Below, piece by piece: positions 22,179 to 35,090 of a DNA stretch of 64,000 nt. The stretch's first letter is position 1; each line of letters begins with the position of its first letter. Both the position numbers and the translations under genes were made by a program. This DNA comes from Aquatica leii (lineage: Eukaryota > Arthropoda > Insecta > Coleoptera > Lampyridae), in NCBI GenBank assembly GCA_035610365.1, contig CM069432.1, positions 114,967,529 through 115,031,528 of the forward strand, in the 5' to 3' direction. The notes under the pieces are model-generated. The model worked only from the letters and a program-made list of their open reading frames with translations, was not told where the DNA came from and made no database searches.

Positions 22179-24817
22179 GATATACAACCATGGGCTCAAA
22201 TAATTGTAGCCCGAACGTGAAGAACTACCTATTTCATATAAGTTGCTTTAAATGACGACCATAATAAATTAATCTTTTAGAGTAATAAGAAGTATATGAT
22301 ATTTATATTCTATAAATATGTGTACATATTTTAATTCATAATAATTTGTACCGTTTTTTTTGTTTTAATGAACGGACCAACCAACCGCCACTGCCTAGAT
22401 TACAGTAAAATACATAATCTTATTTACCTTCGTTGTTAATTTCAGACTCATAATATTTATGCTTTTTAAAATAAATGTAACTAAAAACTTTATACTTTTC
22501 GTCTAATTTTTGAATAAGGCCGACTAGCAGTAATATTACCTCAATTGTGTTGGGATTATATCTTGCTTTCAATCACTACTGATTATTATTGATAAGAAAA
22601 ACATGTAAAGCGATATAAATGGTACTTCTTTAGATAACATTAACATAATCAATGAATCAAATTTTAAAGCCTCTTTTATTCTAACAATGTATAACAAGTT
22701 TAATTTCTTTAATTTGAACTAGTTCTTAATTAAACTATAGTTACTATAGTTATGAATCACGTAATACAAATGACTCATATCCAGACAAACATTAAACACA
22801 TTAAATTATTTTTTTGTTATTCTTCACCGTTCACTAGTACTAGTTAGTAGTTATGAAAACAAAACTACAAATTGTCTTAACGTCAATCCTCTTCTGGGGT
22901 AATTTTTAGTAACGGATATACATAAATATCCGCATGTGCCACAATTATTAATCAGAACGGAACTAAACATAAAAATAGAAAGTGGTTTTTATTTAAAACC
23001 CGGAATGTTATCAGAATTACGTAAAGTAATTCCATACTTTCCCGTGTAACGGAACTATATTTATGAATCATTTGCAAATCAAGATGTTTAATTTTTTGTT
23101 AGACTAAGATCGCAATAAACGAAACTGTCAATTACAGAACTCGTGGAGTTACAATGCTAAAAAGACTTTGAAATAGTTCTACTTGTGTGAGATAAAGTCC
23201 GCACGTGGTAACCATATGATATGAAATTTTGTGTTGCCAAGTTCAAAAACATCAAGGTCAACAACTATTCAATTTATGAATGAACTGTCGATGCTTGTTG
23301 TAACCGGTAGTAATCCGTTACGTAATGTGATGAAATAGAAAAATAAAATGAAAATTATAAATTAGAACGAAAACGGAAAAAACGTTCAACTCGGTAAAGA
23401 ATAAAATTACATTACATTTTCATTTCGTGTTCAAATTAATACTTGTACGTTTTAGTGTTTATTGGCTGAAGTAGCAAAGGGCATTAAAAAACTTTAACCT
23501 TTATGTTATTAAATATGCGTTTAATTATTATCAGATCAAAACAATAAACATTTACATTTATTTTACGTTAAAAAATAAAATATCACAATTCATTAAGTAC
23601 ATTTCAACGGAAATTCAGATTTTTACAGCACGTGTTTGTGCGAAACGATAAACATGAAAGCGAACAAAATACAATAACTGATGAATTTAAGTTTTTAGGA
23701 ATATAATAATGCTTAGTGGCGTAGTTAAATTAACAATAGAAAAAAAACATTGAAAATTCATGAACTTGCAAAAGTTGAAGGTTAAACAATTATTTTATCT
23801 GTAAATATTTTAATTTTAATGTTTAAAGTTATTACATTTGAAATTAAAAAAATGACAAAAAATTGCAACATTTTTCTCATTATACAATAATTTCGATAAT
23901 ATAGTTATCTTTTTTCTTAAATTGAGCATTTAATTCATTTAAATTGATCATAGCAACATCTTATTTTTTCATGCTGATTTATCTCTGAAAAAGTATCAGC
24001 TGTACAAAAAAAATAAAATCAACATTTTTTTTGAATTGACGTTTATGAACTTATGTAATCTCAATTAAAATAATTTTCAAAAAGTTCCAAAGATTCACTG
24101 TAATGACAGTATATAGAAAAAGTTCATATCTACTAGTATAACAATAGTAATTTACATAATAAGCGTCGAAAGTAAAGCAAAACGTAAGTGTACGTTCACA
24201 CCGTGCGCCGAAAATTAACATTGAACATACCAAATTAATTTGACTATAATAAAGTATGGAAAATTTTAACATCTATTTTCACAATTACAAACGAACCAAG
24301 AAAAATACATAGTTTGAGGCATAAGCAATGTTTATATATAATATAAACTATCGATATGTATAAAATATTTGTCATATGAGCTTTGTGCATTATATTTACT
24401 GAGTAAACTTTTCGAAGGCTATCGCATTCAACAATCGGTTTGAAACAGTTTTAAAACATAAATCAATCTATCTTCTATTGCTCAATTGCTCTGCTGCGCT
24501 CGGACTTGCTAGGATTCGGTCGGCTACGCGTAGTGTGTGAACACTTGCTATCTAAATTCAGTTTTGTGTTTACTCGCTGAACTCGCACTGCCCGGCAACG
24601 CTCGGTTAAGCATACAGTTTGAACGTACAGTAACGAATGTTAACGCAGTGCGACGCCGCACGGCTATGTCTAGTACCTGATTTTTCAACTTAAAATATTG
24701 GTTTTGTGCTGCCAACATTACAAACGCTTGTTTGTTAGTGTAGTTACCTAATGGGCAAAAAGAGCTCTCGAACAGCAAAATCAAAAGTAGAAATCTACAT
24801 AAAACTAAGTTAAGTGT
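22179..24817. other. AT-rich stretch with one GC-rich patch
   Basis: No gene recognised. 24480-24680 is GC-rich with repeated GAACACTTGC / GCTCGG / CGCACTG words and a partner TAAGTGTACGTTCACAC near 24186, so 24185-24690 may be a decayed MITE. The 78-codon minus frame there (24548-24784) looks like a by-product of that repeat. Confidence 0.35.
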
Positions 24818-24819
24818 TA

Positions 24820-26088
24820 CACTAAAAGAAAAAATGACGTTGAATGAATGTAAATGTACATTGAATCAATGAAAAATGTACATATTTTTCATGCGATGAA
24901 TATGTACATAAGCACAATGAATTTGTTACATTAGATTAATGTACTAAAACATTGAATCTGAACAAGAATGTGTACATCAAGACAATGTATTATTACGTTA
25001 ATTTAATGTACATGATTCGTCAATTTCGTGTACAAACATTCATAAATTAAAGTAAAAGTTCATAAACACAATGTACAATTACATTGACGCAATTTGTGTA
25101 CGTCATTAATTTAATGTACAATTACATTGATTTTATGTATGTATTACATTAATCTAATGAATGCACTACATCATAATTTAATGTATTAATAAACATTAAT
25201 AGTATGTAAAATATATATTTAGATATTATACAAAGGGATGCAATTTTATTACAGTCTGAAAGTAAACATCAATCAAACAACTAAAATTTAAAAAAAATAG
25301 CTTGTTATTCGTATTGGTGATTTTTAGTAATCCATCTCCTGGTGGGTATAGATAGGAAAAGTCATCAATCTAAAAAATATTGCATTTATAATTAAAAACA
25401 TTATTTTATACAATGTTCTTACCAAACGAAAATCAGATGGTTTTTGTAGAATAGGCATTGATCAAATATTTCGTTGATAGACTTGAATACATTTCTAATT
25501 TTATGCATGCTGTCCAGTAGGAATCCAACTCATCCGTTTACAATTTACCAATTTTATCAACTTGATGCATGTTTCGCCATCGTCTTTTAAGGCTAAAATA
25601 ATTCAAGATTTAAAGATTATTAATATATAATAAAATACATAAACTTACCTATCGAACAAACTTTAGTAACTAAAACGTTGATAGCCTATTCAAAATTTTT
25701 TGCTTCTGGCACTATGGAACTGCATCAAGAAAAATACACGAACTAACTGACAGCACCTGACACGCTATATAAAAATTAATTTATTGCTGACACTAAAGGT
25801 TCACACGTACTCAAATTTCTTAGTATGATAATGCTTGGTGCTACGTGTTACCTAAAATTAACGTATGCATTAAGGTATATTCAAAGGTTCACTGTGCATG
25901 ATCTCAAAACAAATTCTTTTGAAAGATAACAAATACAACTTGATACATTGAATCAATGTAAAGTACATAAAAAAACTATGTACTTATAATGTAAATTACA
26001 CAAATTCAATGAAAACGTACATTGTTTTAATGTACTATAGGTCGATGTATACCGTACATTGACTTTATGTACAATTTTTCTTTCAGTG
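24820..26088. mobile_element. 1.27-kb element with CACTA/CACTG ends and AATGTACATT subterminal repeats
   Basis: Left end CACTAAAAGAAAAAATGAC (24820) and the inverted right end CACTGAAAGAAAAATTG (ending 26088) form TIRs, each preceded outside by TA. The first 400 and last 150 bases are full of CAATGTACATTGAATC-type motifs in both orientations. CACTR termini with dense subterminal repeats are characteristic of the CMC group (CACTA, Mirage, Chapaev), but the usual 3- or 4-bp duplication is not seen and TA would suit a Tc1/mariner MITE. The interior carries a spliced coding relic on the minus strand. Confidence 0.75.
25226..25720 (-). pseudogene. spliced, unrecognised coding relic inside the CACTR element
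   Basis: Three exon-like pieces on the minus strand are separated by two GT-AG introns of 56 bases (25593-25648) and 53 bases (25370-25422). Splicing the first intron joins INVLVTKVCSI to ALKDDGETCIKLIKL in frame; splicing the second joins MPILQKPSDFRL to IDDFSYLYPPGDGLLKI in frame. One frameshift (near 25500) lies between. The stop is at 25226-25228. The agreement of donors, acceptors and reading frame is much better than chance. I do not recognise the protein. It is either the tail of the element's own transposase or a captured host gene fragment. Confidence 0.5.
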
Positions 26089-26090
26089 TA

Positions 26091-27049
26091 CATGAGAAGG
26101 GTTATGTAACAGGTAAAAAAATTCAAGTTCCTGCAAACTGTATTTTGCAAAGTTCAAGGTATTCATTATACATTACACAATACTTTAAAGAAGCTTTAAA
26201 AATAACACTAAATTGATTTATTTCGTTCGTGTTGAAACTATATCATAAAATAATTTTTGATAAAGAGCTTTTTATTAAGCGCAATTTGATAATAAGACTT
26301 GAACCAGGAGAGTCAGTTATGACAAATCGCAGATTTACAATTCAAAGTGATGAATTGCAAGCAGTGAATGTCGGTCTTGATATTTCTCCATTTCTTAGAG
26401 GATTGCCTCAGTTCAACGCAGAAAATCAATAAAATACAAGAGACATTGCGAGTAAGCTAAAGATACATATATAATTGATAAATAAGAATTACTATTTAGG
26501 TATAAGAATCCAAATTTCACCAACGTCTATTTTATGATCAAGTATAAACTTAGCACATTACACAAATAAATTATAAAAATAATATTGTAAATACATGAAT
26601 GAATAAGGTTACTACCAGTAAACTAAGAAATATTATTCTTACAATAGTTAAAATAGAACGTTGTTAAGAGCGGTAAATATTTATACACCCACTTCTCTGC
26701 GTCAAACATTTTTTTTTCTATATACATATCTTTGCCACTAGCAGAAATGTATCGATATTACAGGAACGGTTACTTTGGAGCGATATTTTCAAGTCGCCGG
26801 CACCGTTCGGTTCTAAAGATTCACAGGCTTGGCTTGGCTTTCAAAAGCTTGGCTTGAAATCAAAGTTTATCGTAGGCAATTGACATAAACCACTTTAGCA
26901 AACAGCGTCAATTGAAGAAATCAGAACAGAAATTAAGCAAGTTGTTCAACTAAGTTCTAAGAAAACTGAATTTAGAATTTATACTTTTTATATTGCAACG
27001 TTTTTTGTTTATTTAGTTGAAGTCTTGTTTTGGTTACAACCGAAAATAA
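26091..27049. other. spacer
   Basis: AT-rich. A 67-codon frame at 26229-26432 starts with a non-ATG codon, but the part FIKRNLIIRLEPGESVMTNRRF is protein-like; no family assigned. Confidence 0.3.
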
Positions 27050-28760
27050 ACATAGTTAGGTCAGTGTCAATACGAAGAAATAAAAATTGGTATCTACTGT
27101 AATTTGTAACCTGCGTTTGAATTTTTTTGTAAAAGACCCCGTAAGTAGATCCAACTGGCTAAATTTGCGGTTTTTTTTTGTACGTTTGATTAGTTCGATG
27201 TTAGCATCAAAGACGTTTTACTCGTTATTTTATTACGTGTGACTTAAGGTTATTGGTATTTCAAGTTGTTTTACAATTATTACTGATATTTTTTTTTGAA
27301 TGCATTAAGTTCCGTAGTTTTGATTTTGATTTAGTATTTTACTTGTTTATCTCAGTAAAATAACAATGCTAGATAATTTACGACTTCCTTTTGGAATGTA
27401 AGTTGATCCATTTTTCTTGGTATCTATACTTTGTTTATGTTAAGTTCTTTTATAAGAGCGATTGCGAACCACCTGCAATTCAGCGAGCTAAGCGTTTTTG
27501 GTGAGAAATGTTCCTGTCGTAGGTCTACGTGATAGAATTCACGTGGCCAATTATAGTTTTCATCTTTGTTAATTTAGTTCGTTTAATGTTCTATCTTTTA
27601 CAAAGATTTTACGGCGCAAGTTCTTGAAATTAAGTGGGAATACGAAGTTTTAAAAGAAGTAAAATTTTGTTTTGAGGATGATTATTGTTTTCGGTGGCAA
27701 TTAAGAAATACCGGGTACCGTGATGTAGTTGAGTGGTTAGGGTACTTTTACCCTACCGTAATGTAATACCGCGGAAGTTAGTTGGAACCGTGAAAATTAA
27801 GTGTAGTGGTGGAAAAGCTTGATTTTCCAAATTTCGTAATTTACGGTTTAAGTAGACTTCATGGTTTCCAAAATTAAAAACTCACGTTTCAAGTTGGATA
27901 TGCAATCGTTGGGTTGTGCTACATCCAGTCTTCGCATTTGTGCGGATTTTATTTAAGTGTTAAAAAGAAAATTATTCCGCCGGCATAGAAATTGTTTGGG
28001 GTACCTTTCACCTGGCCACTACGAACTAACCACAAGTTCTTTCCTGAAGTTACGACGAATTCAAGGTATTTATGTTGCACCATTTATTTAATCGTGAAGA
28101 TATTATTTACGTGATTTAAGTGTTAAAAGCTTTGAATTTCAAGTAAAAATTACAAGTGTCTCGAATTGATTTAACGTTAATGTAACTAATTATTGTCCGT
28201 ATTTAGCGGAACTGTGTTATAATCCCGAGTTAAAAATTTATTAAACGGGACCGAATTTTCGATTCAAATTATATATATTAGTTTTATAAGTTTATTTCAT
28301 TTTATATTTGAGTAATTTCGACGCGCACACGGCCGTGATTTTAGATGAATTAAGATTTATTAATTTGTCCTGTTTTATTTCTTTAAATTCTGCATTTTGT
28401 ATTTTATTATTTTGTTTTGTGTATTTATCCAAATAACTTCAAATTTTGTTTTGATCAAACGTTCATTTACGTACCTTTTGTTGTTTTGGTTAATTTTTGT
28501 TGATTACTATACTTTATTTTTGTGTCATTATTTTTTTTTGTTTGTGTTCAAATAAATGTTAAATTGTTAAATGTAAAGAGCTTTTAATTCCGTCGGCCTC
28601 CGCGTGTGTAACTTTATTAATTTATTACAGATTTTAGTGTGATACACTCGAACAAGGTAAGTTCGTTTAGGGTGTATCCTCCAGGAGCGGACTTGTGGTT
28701 GGCAAGGGCCAGAAGTCCATTAAGCTTTACTCCTTCCTGGCGCCCTTTGATTTCGACATT
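27050..28760 (+). mobile_element. probable LTR end and leader of an LTR retrotransposon
   Basis: The stretch is less AT-rich than its surroundings, has no ORF, holds an AATAAA at 28551 followed by a GT-rich tail, and ends with TGGCGCCCTTTGATTTCG at 28738-28755. TGG-starting GC-rich sequence after an LTR is the usual tRNA primer-binding site of Ty3/gypsy and Bel elements. The 5' LTR boundary could not be fixed and no gag-pol follows. It is probably a solo or truncated LTR; the call rests on composition and the primer-site-like motif. Confidence 0.35.
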
Positions 28761-29270
28761 TTTACTTTTCAATTTTGTATTTCGTCAAGTTTATCCAATT
28801 TAATCACGAAACTTTTAAAATATAACCCACTCCGTCTCCACTGAGCAACCGGCACAACATCGTTTATGTTACCTCATTTCAGGCAGTGACATTGTTTTAA
28901 CTTTGGCATGTAACAAATTATTGTAGTAGATGACGAAAAATTAAAGAGTACGCAATACGTGAAGACGTTTTAAAATACGGATATCACAACATTTACCAAA
29001 TACTTAAAATCAATAATCAATCTTTACTTATTTAAATAGACAAAACCAGCCTGAAAACTAATTGCAAATATCTCGAAAATGGAATACTTTTGACTAAGCG
29101 TTTATAGGAAAAATTTTTATTTACCGCCACAAGAAATGATGATTCTAAAGGTAAATTTGCTTTGTTGTTACTACAAATATCTTGGATCTCTAAGCGTCAT
29201 TACAGTTGAAGCAAGTTCTGTACGATAACTATTGCTCTAGTGTCAAAACATACCTATTAATTTAAACGAT
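28761..29270. other. spacer
   Basis: No feature recognised. Confidence 0.3.
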
Positions 29271-29271
29271 C

Positions 29272-29501
29272 GTGTGACATCTGTGGTCTATATTTGTCAT
29301 CTTACACTACTAACTAAGCTACTAACCAGCATAAGCAATCACATAAGAAAGAACAAAAGGTTTTGTTCATCAGAAAAATTTGTAGGAACTCAAAGAATTT
29401 CAGCGAGACGTGCCAGGAAAATTCTTTGTTTAGTGAACAATGGCGATGCTGAATGGTTAGATGAAGAAGATGTTGACAAATTTAATGAGTTCAGACTCTA
29501 G
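29272..29501 (+). pseudogene. zinc-finger-like coding relic, family unknown
   Basis: One frame gives CDICGLYLSSYTTN, a stop, then QHKQSHKKE, which resembles a C2H2 finger with a slightly long loop. In another frame the sequence continues with SARRARKILCLVNNGDAEWL and DEEDVDKFNEFRL, then a stop at 29499-29501. The acidic, tryptophan-containing end is clearly protein-like. At least one frameshift and one stop show decay. It could be the C-terminus of a transposon-associated finger protein. Confidence 0.4.
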
Positions 29502-30541
29502 ATAAAAGATGATTTTGTACCGTTCATTTGATTTGGTGTTCTGTAAAATTGGTAGTTTGATTTATTCTTGATTAAAAAAAAAATCTTTAATAGAAATATA
29601 TAAATATTTTTAGAAGTACTGTTTTAAATTAATAATTCCTTAATCTCAAATTTTAAAATATGTAATGTCACGCCAAGGAGAGGGGTCACACAGTTGTGAT
29701 GTAACTTATAGATGGTCTTTAACATCTTAAAATCGCTACTCAAATATATTTGAATAGAAAAGAGGTTTCTTAAATTTTGAAAAATTGGGCTTGTGGTGAA
29801 GATACCTAAAAATAATTTAAAGAACTGCAACTAGTCGAAAGCAACCTAAATAAAAATACTCTATGAACTATAATTAATAAGAATATTGAAACAAGCTAAA
29901 AAAAGTATATGTAGACAACATGTGGTTTTAGAAACAATACGTAATCGATATCAAATCAGTACGCTATGGATAATAATAGAACAATCAACAAAGGATGTTA
30001 CTATTGTATCTTCATTAAAGCAAAATAACAGCAGTTTTTTTAAAGCAATATTGGAGTTTGGCAAGATATCATGTATGATTTTGTCACTATTGTTTCTCAT
30101 TGCAAATGAAACAAAATTTTAAAGACTACAGAGGAGATGTAATATGGAATATTAGTGAAATGCTGAAAGTTTAGATTTTGCAGATTATATTATATGTTTG
30201 CTATCCTAAATTAATAAACATATACAAGATAAAGTACATGGCTTAAAAGAAGAATCGATTAAACTGGCTTAAAATTAATAATAATAAAACTAAACGATTT
30301 AAAGAAATGTGAATCAATTCAAGATTAGCTAACATAACGGTTGAAAATAATACATGGTACGCAAGCAATATAAATGTTAAAAAAATAAAGATGGTTAAAA
30401 CTGTGCTATTGTACCTACAAATCTGAAACGGGGTTACAACAAACAATACTTGACATATAATTCAAACTTTTATAAATCGTTGTTTACGAATAATGTGGTA
30501 ACCAGAACGTATTAGTAACGAAGAACTTTGAAAAAAATAAA
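29502..30541. other. spacer
   Basis: AT-rich with a few short frames of low-complexity composition. No family motif was read on either strand. Confidence 0.35.
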
Positions 30542-31021
30542 ACATAAGTAAAAAGACAGTTACAATTCAGTGAGAACTACAAATTTATTTTCTACTTATT
30601 ATAAATACTGTTTGATAATTATTGTAGACGATTACTTACGGAAAACGAAAACAAAGTAGAATGGTCCGCAAACAACGTCATTAATACAAAAATTAATAAA
30701 TAACGAAAAACAATTAATGTAAAAATACATTTCCTAGACATTGGGTACGTTTTGGGTTATCTTTTCATTGCTCATATTTTATATCACACGACCATGAAAT
30801 TGTAATGTTAGTGATTTAGTTTGTAGTGGTTTTTCGTGTATTTTTACATTAATTGTTTTTCGTTATTTATTAATTTTTGTATTAATGACGTTGTTTGCGG
30901 ACTACTCTACTTTATTTTCGTTTTTCGTAATCGTCGTCTACAATTATCAAACAGTATTTATAATAAGTAGAAGATAAATTTGTAGTTCTCACCGAATTGT
31001 AACTTCCTTTTTACTTATGTT
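30542..31021. repeat. long palindrome with about 185-bp arms
   Basis: Left arm 30542-30730 and right arm 30837-31021 are inverted copies of each other, nearly identical by eye (for example ACATAAGTAAAAAG...GAACTACAAATTTATT and its reverse complement), with a spacer of about 106 bases. A hammerhead-like motif follows directly after the right arm only. The structure resembles the inverted flanks found with Penelope-like insertions. Confidence 0.8.
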
Positions 31022-31024
31022 GTT

Positions 31025-31064
31025 AGCCTGAAGAAGTGGACACAACAGTTTCACGAAACGTCGC
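31025..31064 (+). ncRNA. hammerhead-like ribozyme motif
   Basis: CTGAAGA is followed by GTG...CAC as a short stem II and then GAAACGTCG. Core position 7 of the hammerhead is variable, so CUGAAGA fits CUGANGA, and GAAACGUC fits the minimal core with cleavage triplet GUC. Stem III is too short to close within one copy; the small hammerheads of Penelope-like elements are known to share this feature and to work as dimers. It lies just past a palindrome arm. Confidence 0.55.
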
Positions 31065-32302
31065 CTTAAAAAAACATATAAAGTAGTTTTTATGGCCTCT
31101 CCTACAAAATAAAGGGTTTGCCAATCTTAATTTAATCAAGCATTTCTTAAAAACTAAGAAGGTTAAGACTGCGAAGAAATACAAACGATATCTGCAGAAG
31201 AGTACTGCAGTGAAATCGACAAACCGCAAGATATAAGACAAGAATGCTCACAAAAAGAAACTTGGAGTAGATCAGTAGAAAGTGAAATACGTTAACTTCA
31301 CAATCTACTATAATACGTAATAATGAAAGTCTATACAACTAGTAGTAGGAAAAGTTTTGTTTTGTTTATTTTTTGTTCATTATTTTTAGTATTGTAATGT
31401 ATTTTGAAACATCAGTTTATTATTGTAACTTCAATTTCTTATGTTTTGTAATTCAAAATAAAACTTAATAAATTACTTTATTGTTATGCTTAGTTTGTAT
31501 AGTGTAAACAAGAAATGTCTTATGGTCATTGTGAAGTTTGAAAAGGTTTACACTGACTGAACTGGAAGCAACTGCTCAAAAAGGATAAATTAGGCAGAAC
31601 AGCGAGTTCTTAGTTACCGAACATAGCAACGATAGTACTATGAAAAGATAATTTGAGTAAGTATTCAGTTTTTTAAGCCAGTGGACATCTTTTTCTTTTG
31701 ATAAATTGAACAAACAATTGTTTAGTTTTTATATTACAAAGACAAAGACATTTTTAGTGAAACTTGCAACTCTGTTTCTGTTTCTACATTTAATTTATTT
31801 ACTTTACTACACTTAGTTGCAGTTGTTTATTTCATTAATTCAATCAACAAGTTTTATCTTCTTTCGTTTATTAGTTATTAGAGGTCTTCGGTTTTGTTAT
31901 GAACATGACGTCACACATTCGCGCATGTACGCCATTTCATACGACATGTTAGTCTACTGAAATGATTTTTTTTAATTTTGTAGATTGTAGGTTACATTAT
32001 GCTAAGCTTATCAGACCTAGAGTAATATTTTGTTATAGCAGCTAGTATATACACTGCTTTTTACTCTAATACATAAACAACTTTTGTTGTATATAGTAAC
32101 GAGTAAGTTATAAAGCAACCGTTTGTCTTTGTAAAATGATATCTTGAAACACGTTTAGTTGTTGAAGAAAAAAAATTATGTAACATTGGTACAAAAAATA
32201 CGTTTTTAGGACTTGTAAGATTGCCGTCTCCTCTGTTTGTCGTCCTGTAACTTTTTTACTCGTCTCAAAAACTAACATTTTATGTACTAATAAAACAAAT
32301 GA
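31065..32302. other. spacer with repeated 48-bp word
   Basis: No gene. 31302-31350 (CTACTATAATACGTAATAATG and on through TATACAACTAGTAGTAGGAAAA) recurs at 33446-33493 in the same orientation with few differences. Confidence 0.4.
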
Positions 32303-32462
32303 CTATTGTATACCGGAAAGCAAGTAATAGTAGATTACATACCGAGGCGGAAAGTATTCCATTTCTGTCGAGAGAACTATAGTTTACCGAGAGGCATAGC
32401 CTCAAGGTGAACTAGTTCTCGAGACAAATGGAACACTTTTGCCAAGGTTTGTATACAATTTT
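32303..32462 (+). repeat. tag-bounded hairpin 2
   Basis: The outer sequence CTATTGTATACC pairs with GTATACAAT at the right; the stem continues with TTCCATTTCTGTCGAGAGAAC against GTTCTCGAGACAAATGGAAC, and the apex is GAGAGGCATAGCCTC. The left arm has an extra 26 bases. The general architecture matches the other tag-bounded hairpins, with a diverged tag. Confidence 0.55.
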
Positions 32463-32785
32463 ATTCACAATCAGCCATTAAATAAAATAAATAACATAAA
32501 ACCAATAAAAAATGAATGAAAACCTGCTTCCAAAATATTATCGTTTATTTCGGTAAAATATTAACACAAAGTAGGCACTATACAATTGACATATACGTAT
32601 TTAATTTATGATTGTCATTTTATCAAATTAATTAAAACAAAACACACACAAATTACAGGTTCGGAAAGTGTACATTACTGACCGTGAGGTTTCATTACAT
32701 ACTGTTTTTTTTTAACCATGGAAACCGCTCACTTACCAACCTTTAAGAGGTTCGGAAAACTGTACGTTATTAAATGAGTGTGAAT

Positions 32786-33430
32786 AATAGTATATTATAT
32801 ATCAAGGTTGAGAAGTGCATCATTATAACCTAAGCGATAGATTATATCGCGAGACGCGAAGCGTCGAGGGATATAAATCGCGCAGGTTATAATGAACTTC
32901 TCAACCGTGTTATATATACAATTTTTTCCACTACTAGAATTATTAAAACCTTTCTACCTGTTACTAAATCAAATTTAAAATTTAAGATATTAATTTTAAA
33001 TTAAAAATCAAGTCAGTAAATCTGACAGTTGTCATTAGTTTAATAGAATTAATTTTGACGTAATTCTTAATTGTGATTTAAAACACAAAAATAAACAGAT
33101 AACGTAAGTTTTTATTGCTAAAGTTGTTTAAATTGTTTAAAAACATTATTATTTTAAGCATTGATTATATCTAAAACATATTTAACTCAATAATGTTCAC
33201 ATTTAATTAAGCGCGAACTTCAAATAACTTACTTTTTAAAATCAAATTAATTTATTAATTGAGCGATTTGAAAACTTAAATTAGCATTAAATAAAATCTC
33301 TTGCTCTTGGTACGCAGTTTTGTAAACTTTTTTTCTTTGAAACTGTTGTAGTATTATCAGAAAATGTAAATATGTTCATTATTAACTACTAGTTAATAAT
33401 GAAATATTATTTACCTGCGCTTAAAAAAGT
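32786..33430 (+). repeat. hairpin 3 plus body: left copy of inverted pair
   Basis: Starts with the tag AATAGTATATTATATATC, then a 137-bp hairpin (32786-32922; stem GGTTGAGAAGTGCATCATTATAACC against its inverse, apex GACGCGAAGCGTC), then about 500 AT-rich noncoding bases to about 33430. The whole unit is the inverted copy of 37125-37726, with roughly 80% identity by eye (for instance AAATCAAATTAATTT and AAGCGCGAACTT are shared). No reading frame is conserved. I read these as two insertions of one non-autonomous family. Confidence 0.7.
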
Positions 33431-34988
33431 ACAACTTCACGGCCTTCTATTATACGTAATAATGCAAGCGTATACAACTAGTAGTGGAAAAACTTTTTTA
33501 CTGTGCAATTTTTTAAATATTGTATTAACAAATCTAATTTTTATTTAAACATTTTAAGATTTATGTAAAAAAAAATAAATTTTCAAGTTGAAATATTACA
33601 GGGAGAAAATTGAAAAAGTTATATGAACAAAGCAAAATCATTTTTAGAATTTTATTTCAAGCGTATACTAGTTAAGAAACTGTGCAAACAAAATAGTAGA
33701 AAATGAAATTTCGTATATAGCTTTCAGTTTGCATTATTTATAATTATTCTTTGTGCTGAACTAATGCTTTGCGACTAAACGTTTGTAACTACGAGACAGA
33801 CATTTTTGACTTTATTGGTTTTTAAAGTAAATTTTTGTGTAAACAGAATAATATATTTCGTATTCTAAGAAAAACAAAACCGTAATTGTGCCTGTCTGGT
33901 AATATTGGCAACTAATGTAAGAAAAATAATTATTTTTAACATTTACAATACTGCAGTATGTATTTTTAAACGAATTTAACAAAATCCTAATAATTTGAAC
34001 AAATAAATGTTTTTGCAAAGGTTTTAGACTTTACCGTTAATTAAATAAATAAAACAAACATTTTAAATAAATTATTGAGAATCTAATCACAGTAAGAATG
34101 TAACTTAATTTTTAAAAAATAGCAGAAACAAAATAATAATTTATAAATATAAAAAATTAAACTTTTCAAATTATTTCATTAATGATACACTTATTACAAG
34201 ATTTTTTTTGTAATGTACTAGATAACTTACATAAGAACCCTGTAAATCGACAAAAAAAATATTTTTTTTCTAACAATTTTACAGTAACGGCAATTTCATT
34301 CGTCCAATAAGCAAAATATTATTTTTTTTTAAACTTACTTAACGGCGTTAATTGATATTGTTATTACAAGTGATTAGTAACTGTTGATTACAATTCTGAA
34401 ATGTGTTGTACACTAATATTGCTTGTCTAATGCTTATATTAACTCCAGAACCACTATCTTAATATGGAATGCCATTATTTAATTAAAAAGTAACTATAAT
34501 TCAATTAATGCTCATTAATATGAAAAATCCCTTATGATATAGTTTTAACTATGTTATAGTTTATGTATAAAATAAAACCCGTATATGTTTTATTATTTCT
34601 GCACACTTAAATGTTTTTAAATTAATTATTAATCGTAATTAAGATTATCATTTCTTCCAGTTAAAAGCTGTATTAGTTTTTTTTTAAAAAGTGTATCTTA
34701 CTAGCATAATTTGTAGATGTTTTCTCTTTTTTATCTGGGCTTAAGAATGTGTAGGCTTTGAATAATTACGCACTAAAAAAACTTCAATATATGCATCCAA
34801 ATATGCGTTAAAAAGAAAAACATTAAAAATGCAATTAAACATGTATTTTAAAAAAATATTTTATTTGAGTTAAAGATATGGAAACACGTTTTTACGCATA
34901 CATAAATAATGTTTATTCGCATGCTAATTGTATAATTCTAACATAATTGTTTATAATTACTAAACTATCTTATAATAAGTTTTTAAGG
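33431..34988. other. AT-rich spacer
   Basis: No gene. Contains the second copy (33446-33493) of the 48-bp word also seen at 31302-31350. TTGAGTTAAAGATATGG at 34866 is repeated in inverse at the apex of the following palindrome (35278-35296). Confidence 0.4.
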
Positions 34989-35044
34989 TGCGAAGTAATA
35001 ACATTCTGCTGAAATTTCATTGTGTATCTTTTTGAAACGCATAT

Positions 35045-35090
35045 ACACAACGTTTCGATTGCTGTGGTACCTGCAATCGTCATCAGGTGA
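35045..35090 (-). ncRNA. hammerhead-like ribozyme motif, left arm
   Basis: On the minus strand: CTGATGA, stem II GATTGC with GCAATC closing a 10-base loop, then GAAACGTTG. All strictly conserved core positions of the hammerhead (CUGANGA and GAAA) are present, and GUU is an allowed cleavage triplet. Stem III is minimal, as in Penelope-like elements. Confidence 0.65.

Noticed and set aside
27705..27765. AGTTGAGTGGTTAGGGTA looks like a Pol III A box
   Set aside because: No B box follows at a usable distance, and the flanks do not fold as a tRNA; it lies within the probable LTR.
31065..31340. Overlapping minus-strand frames after the hammerhead-like motif
   Set aside because: Low-complexity phenylalanine-rich text antisense to the probable Penelope-like tail; no conserved motif on either strand.
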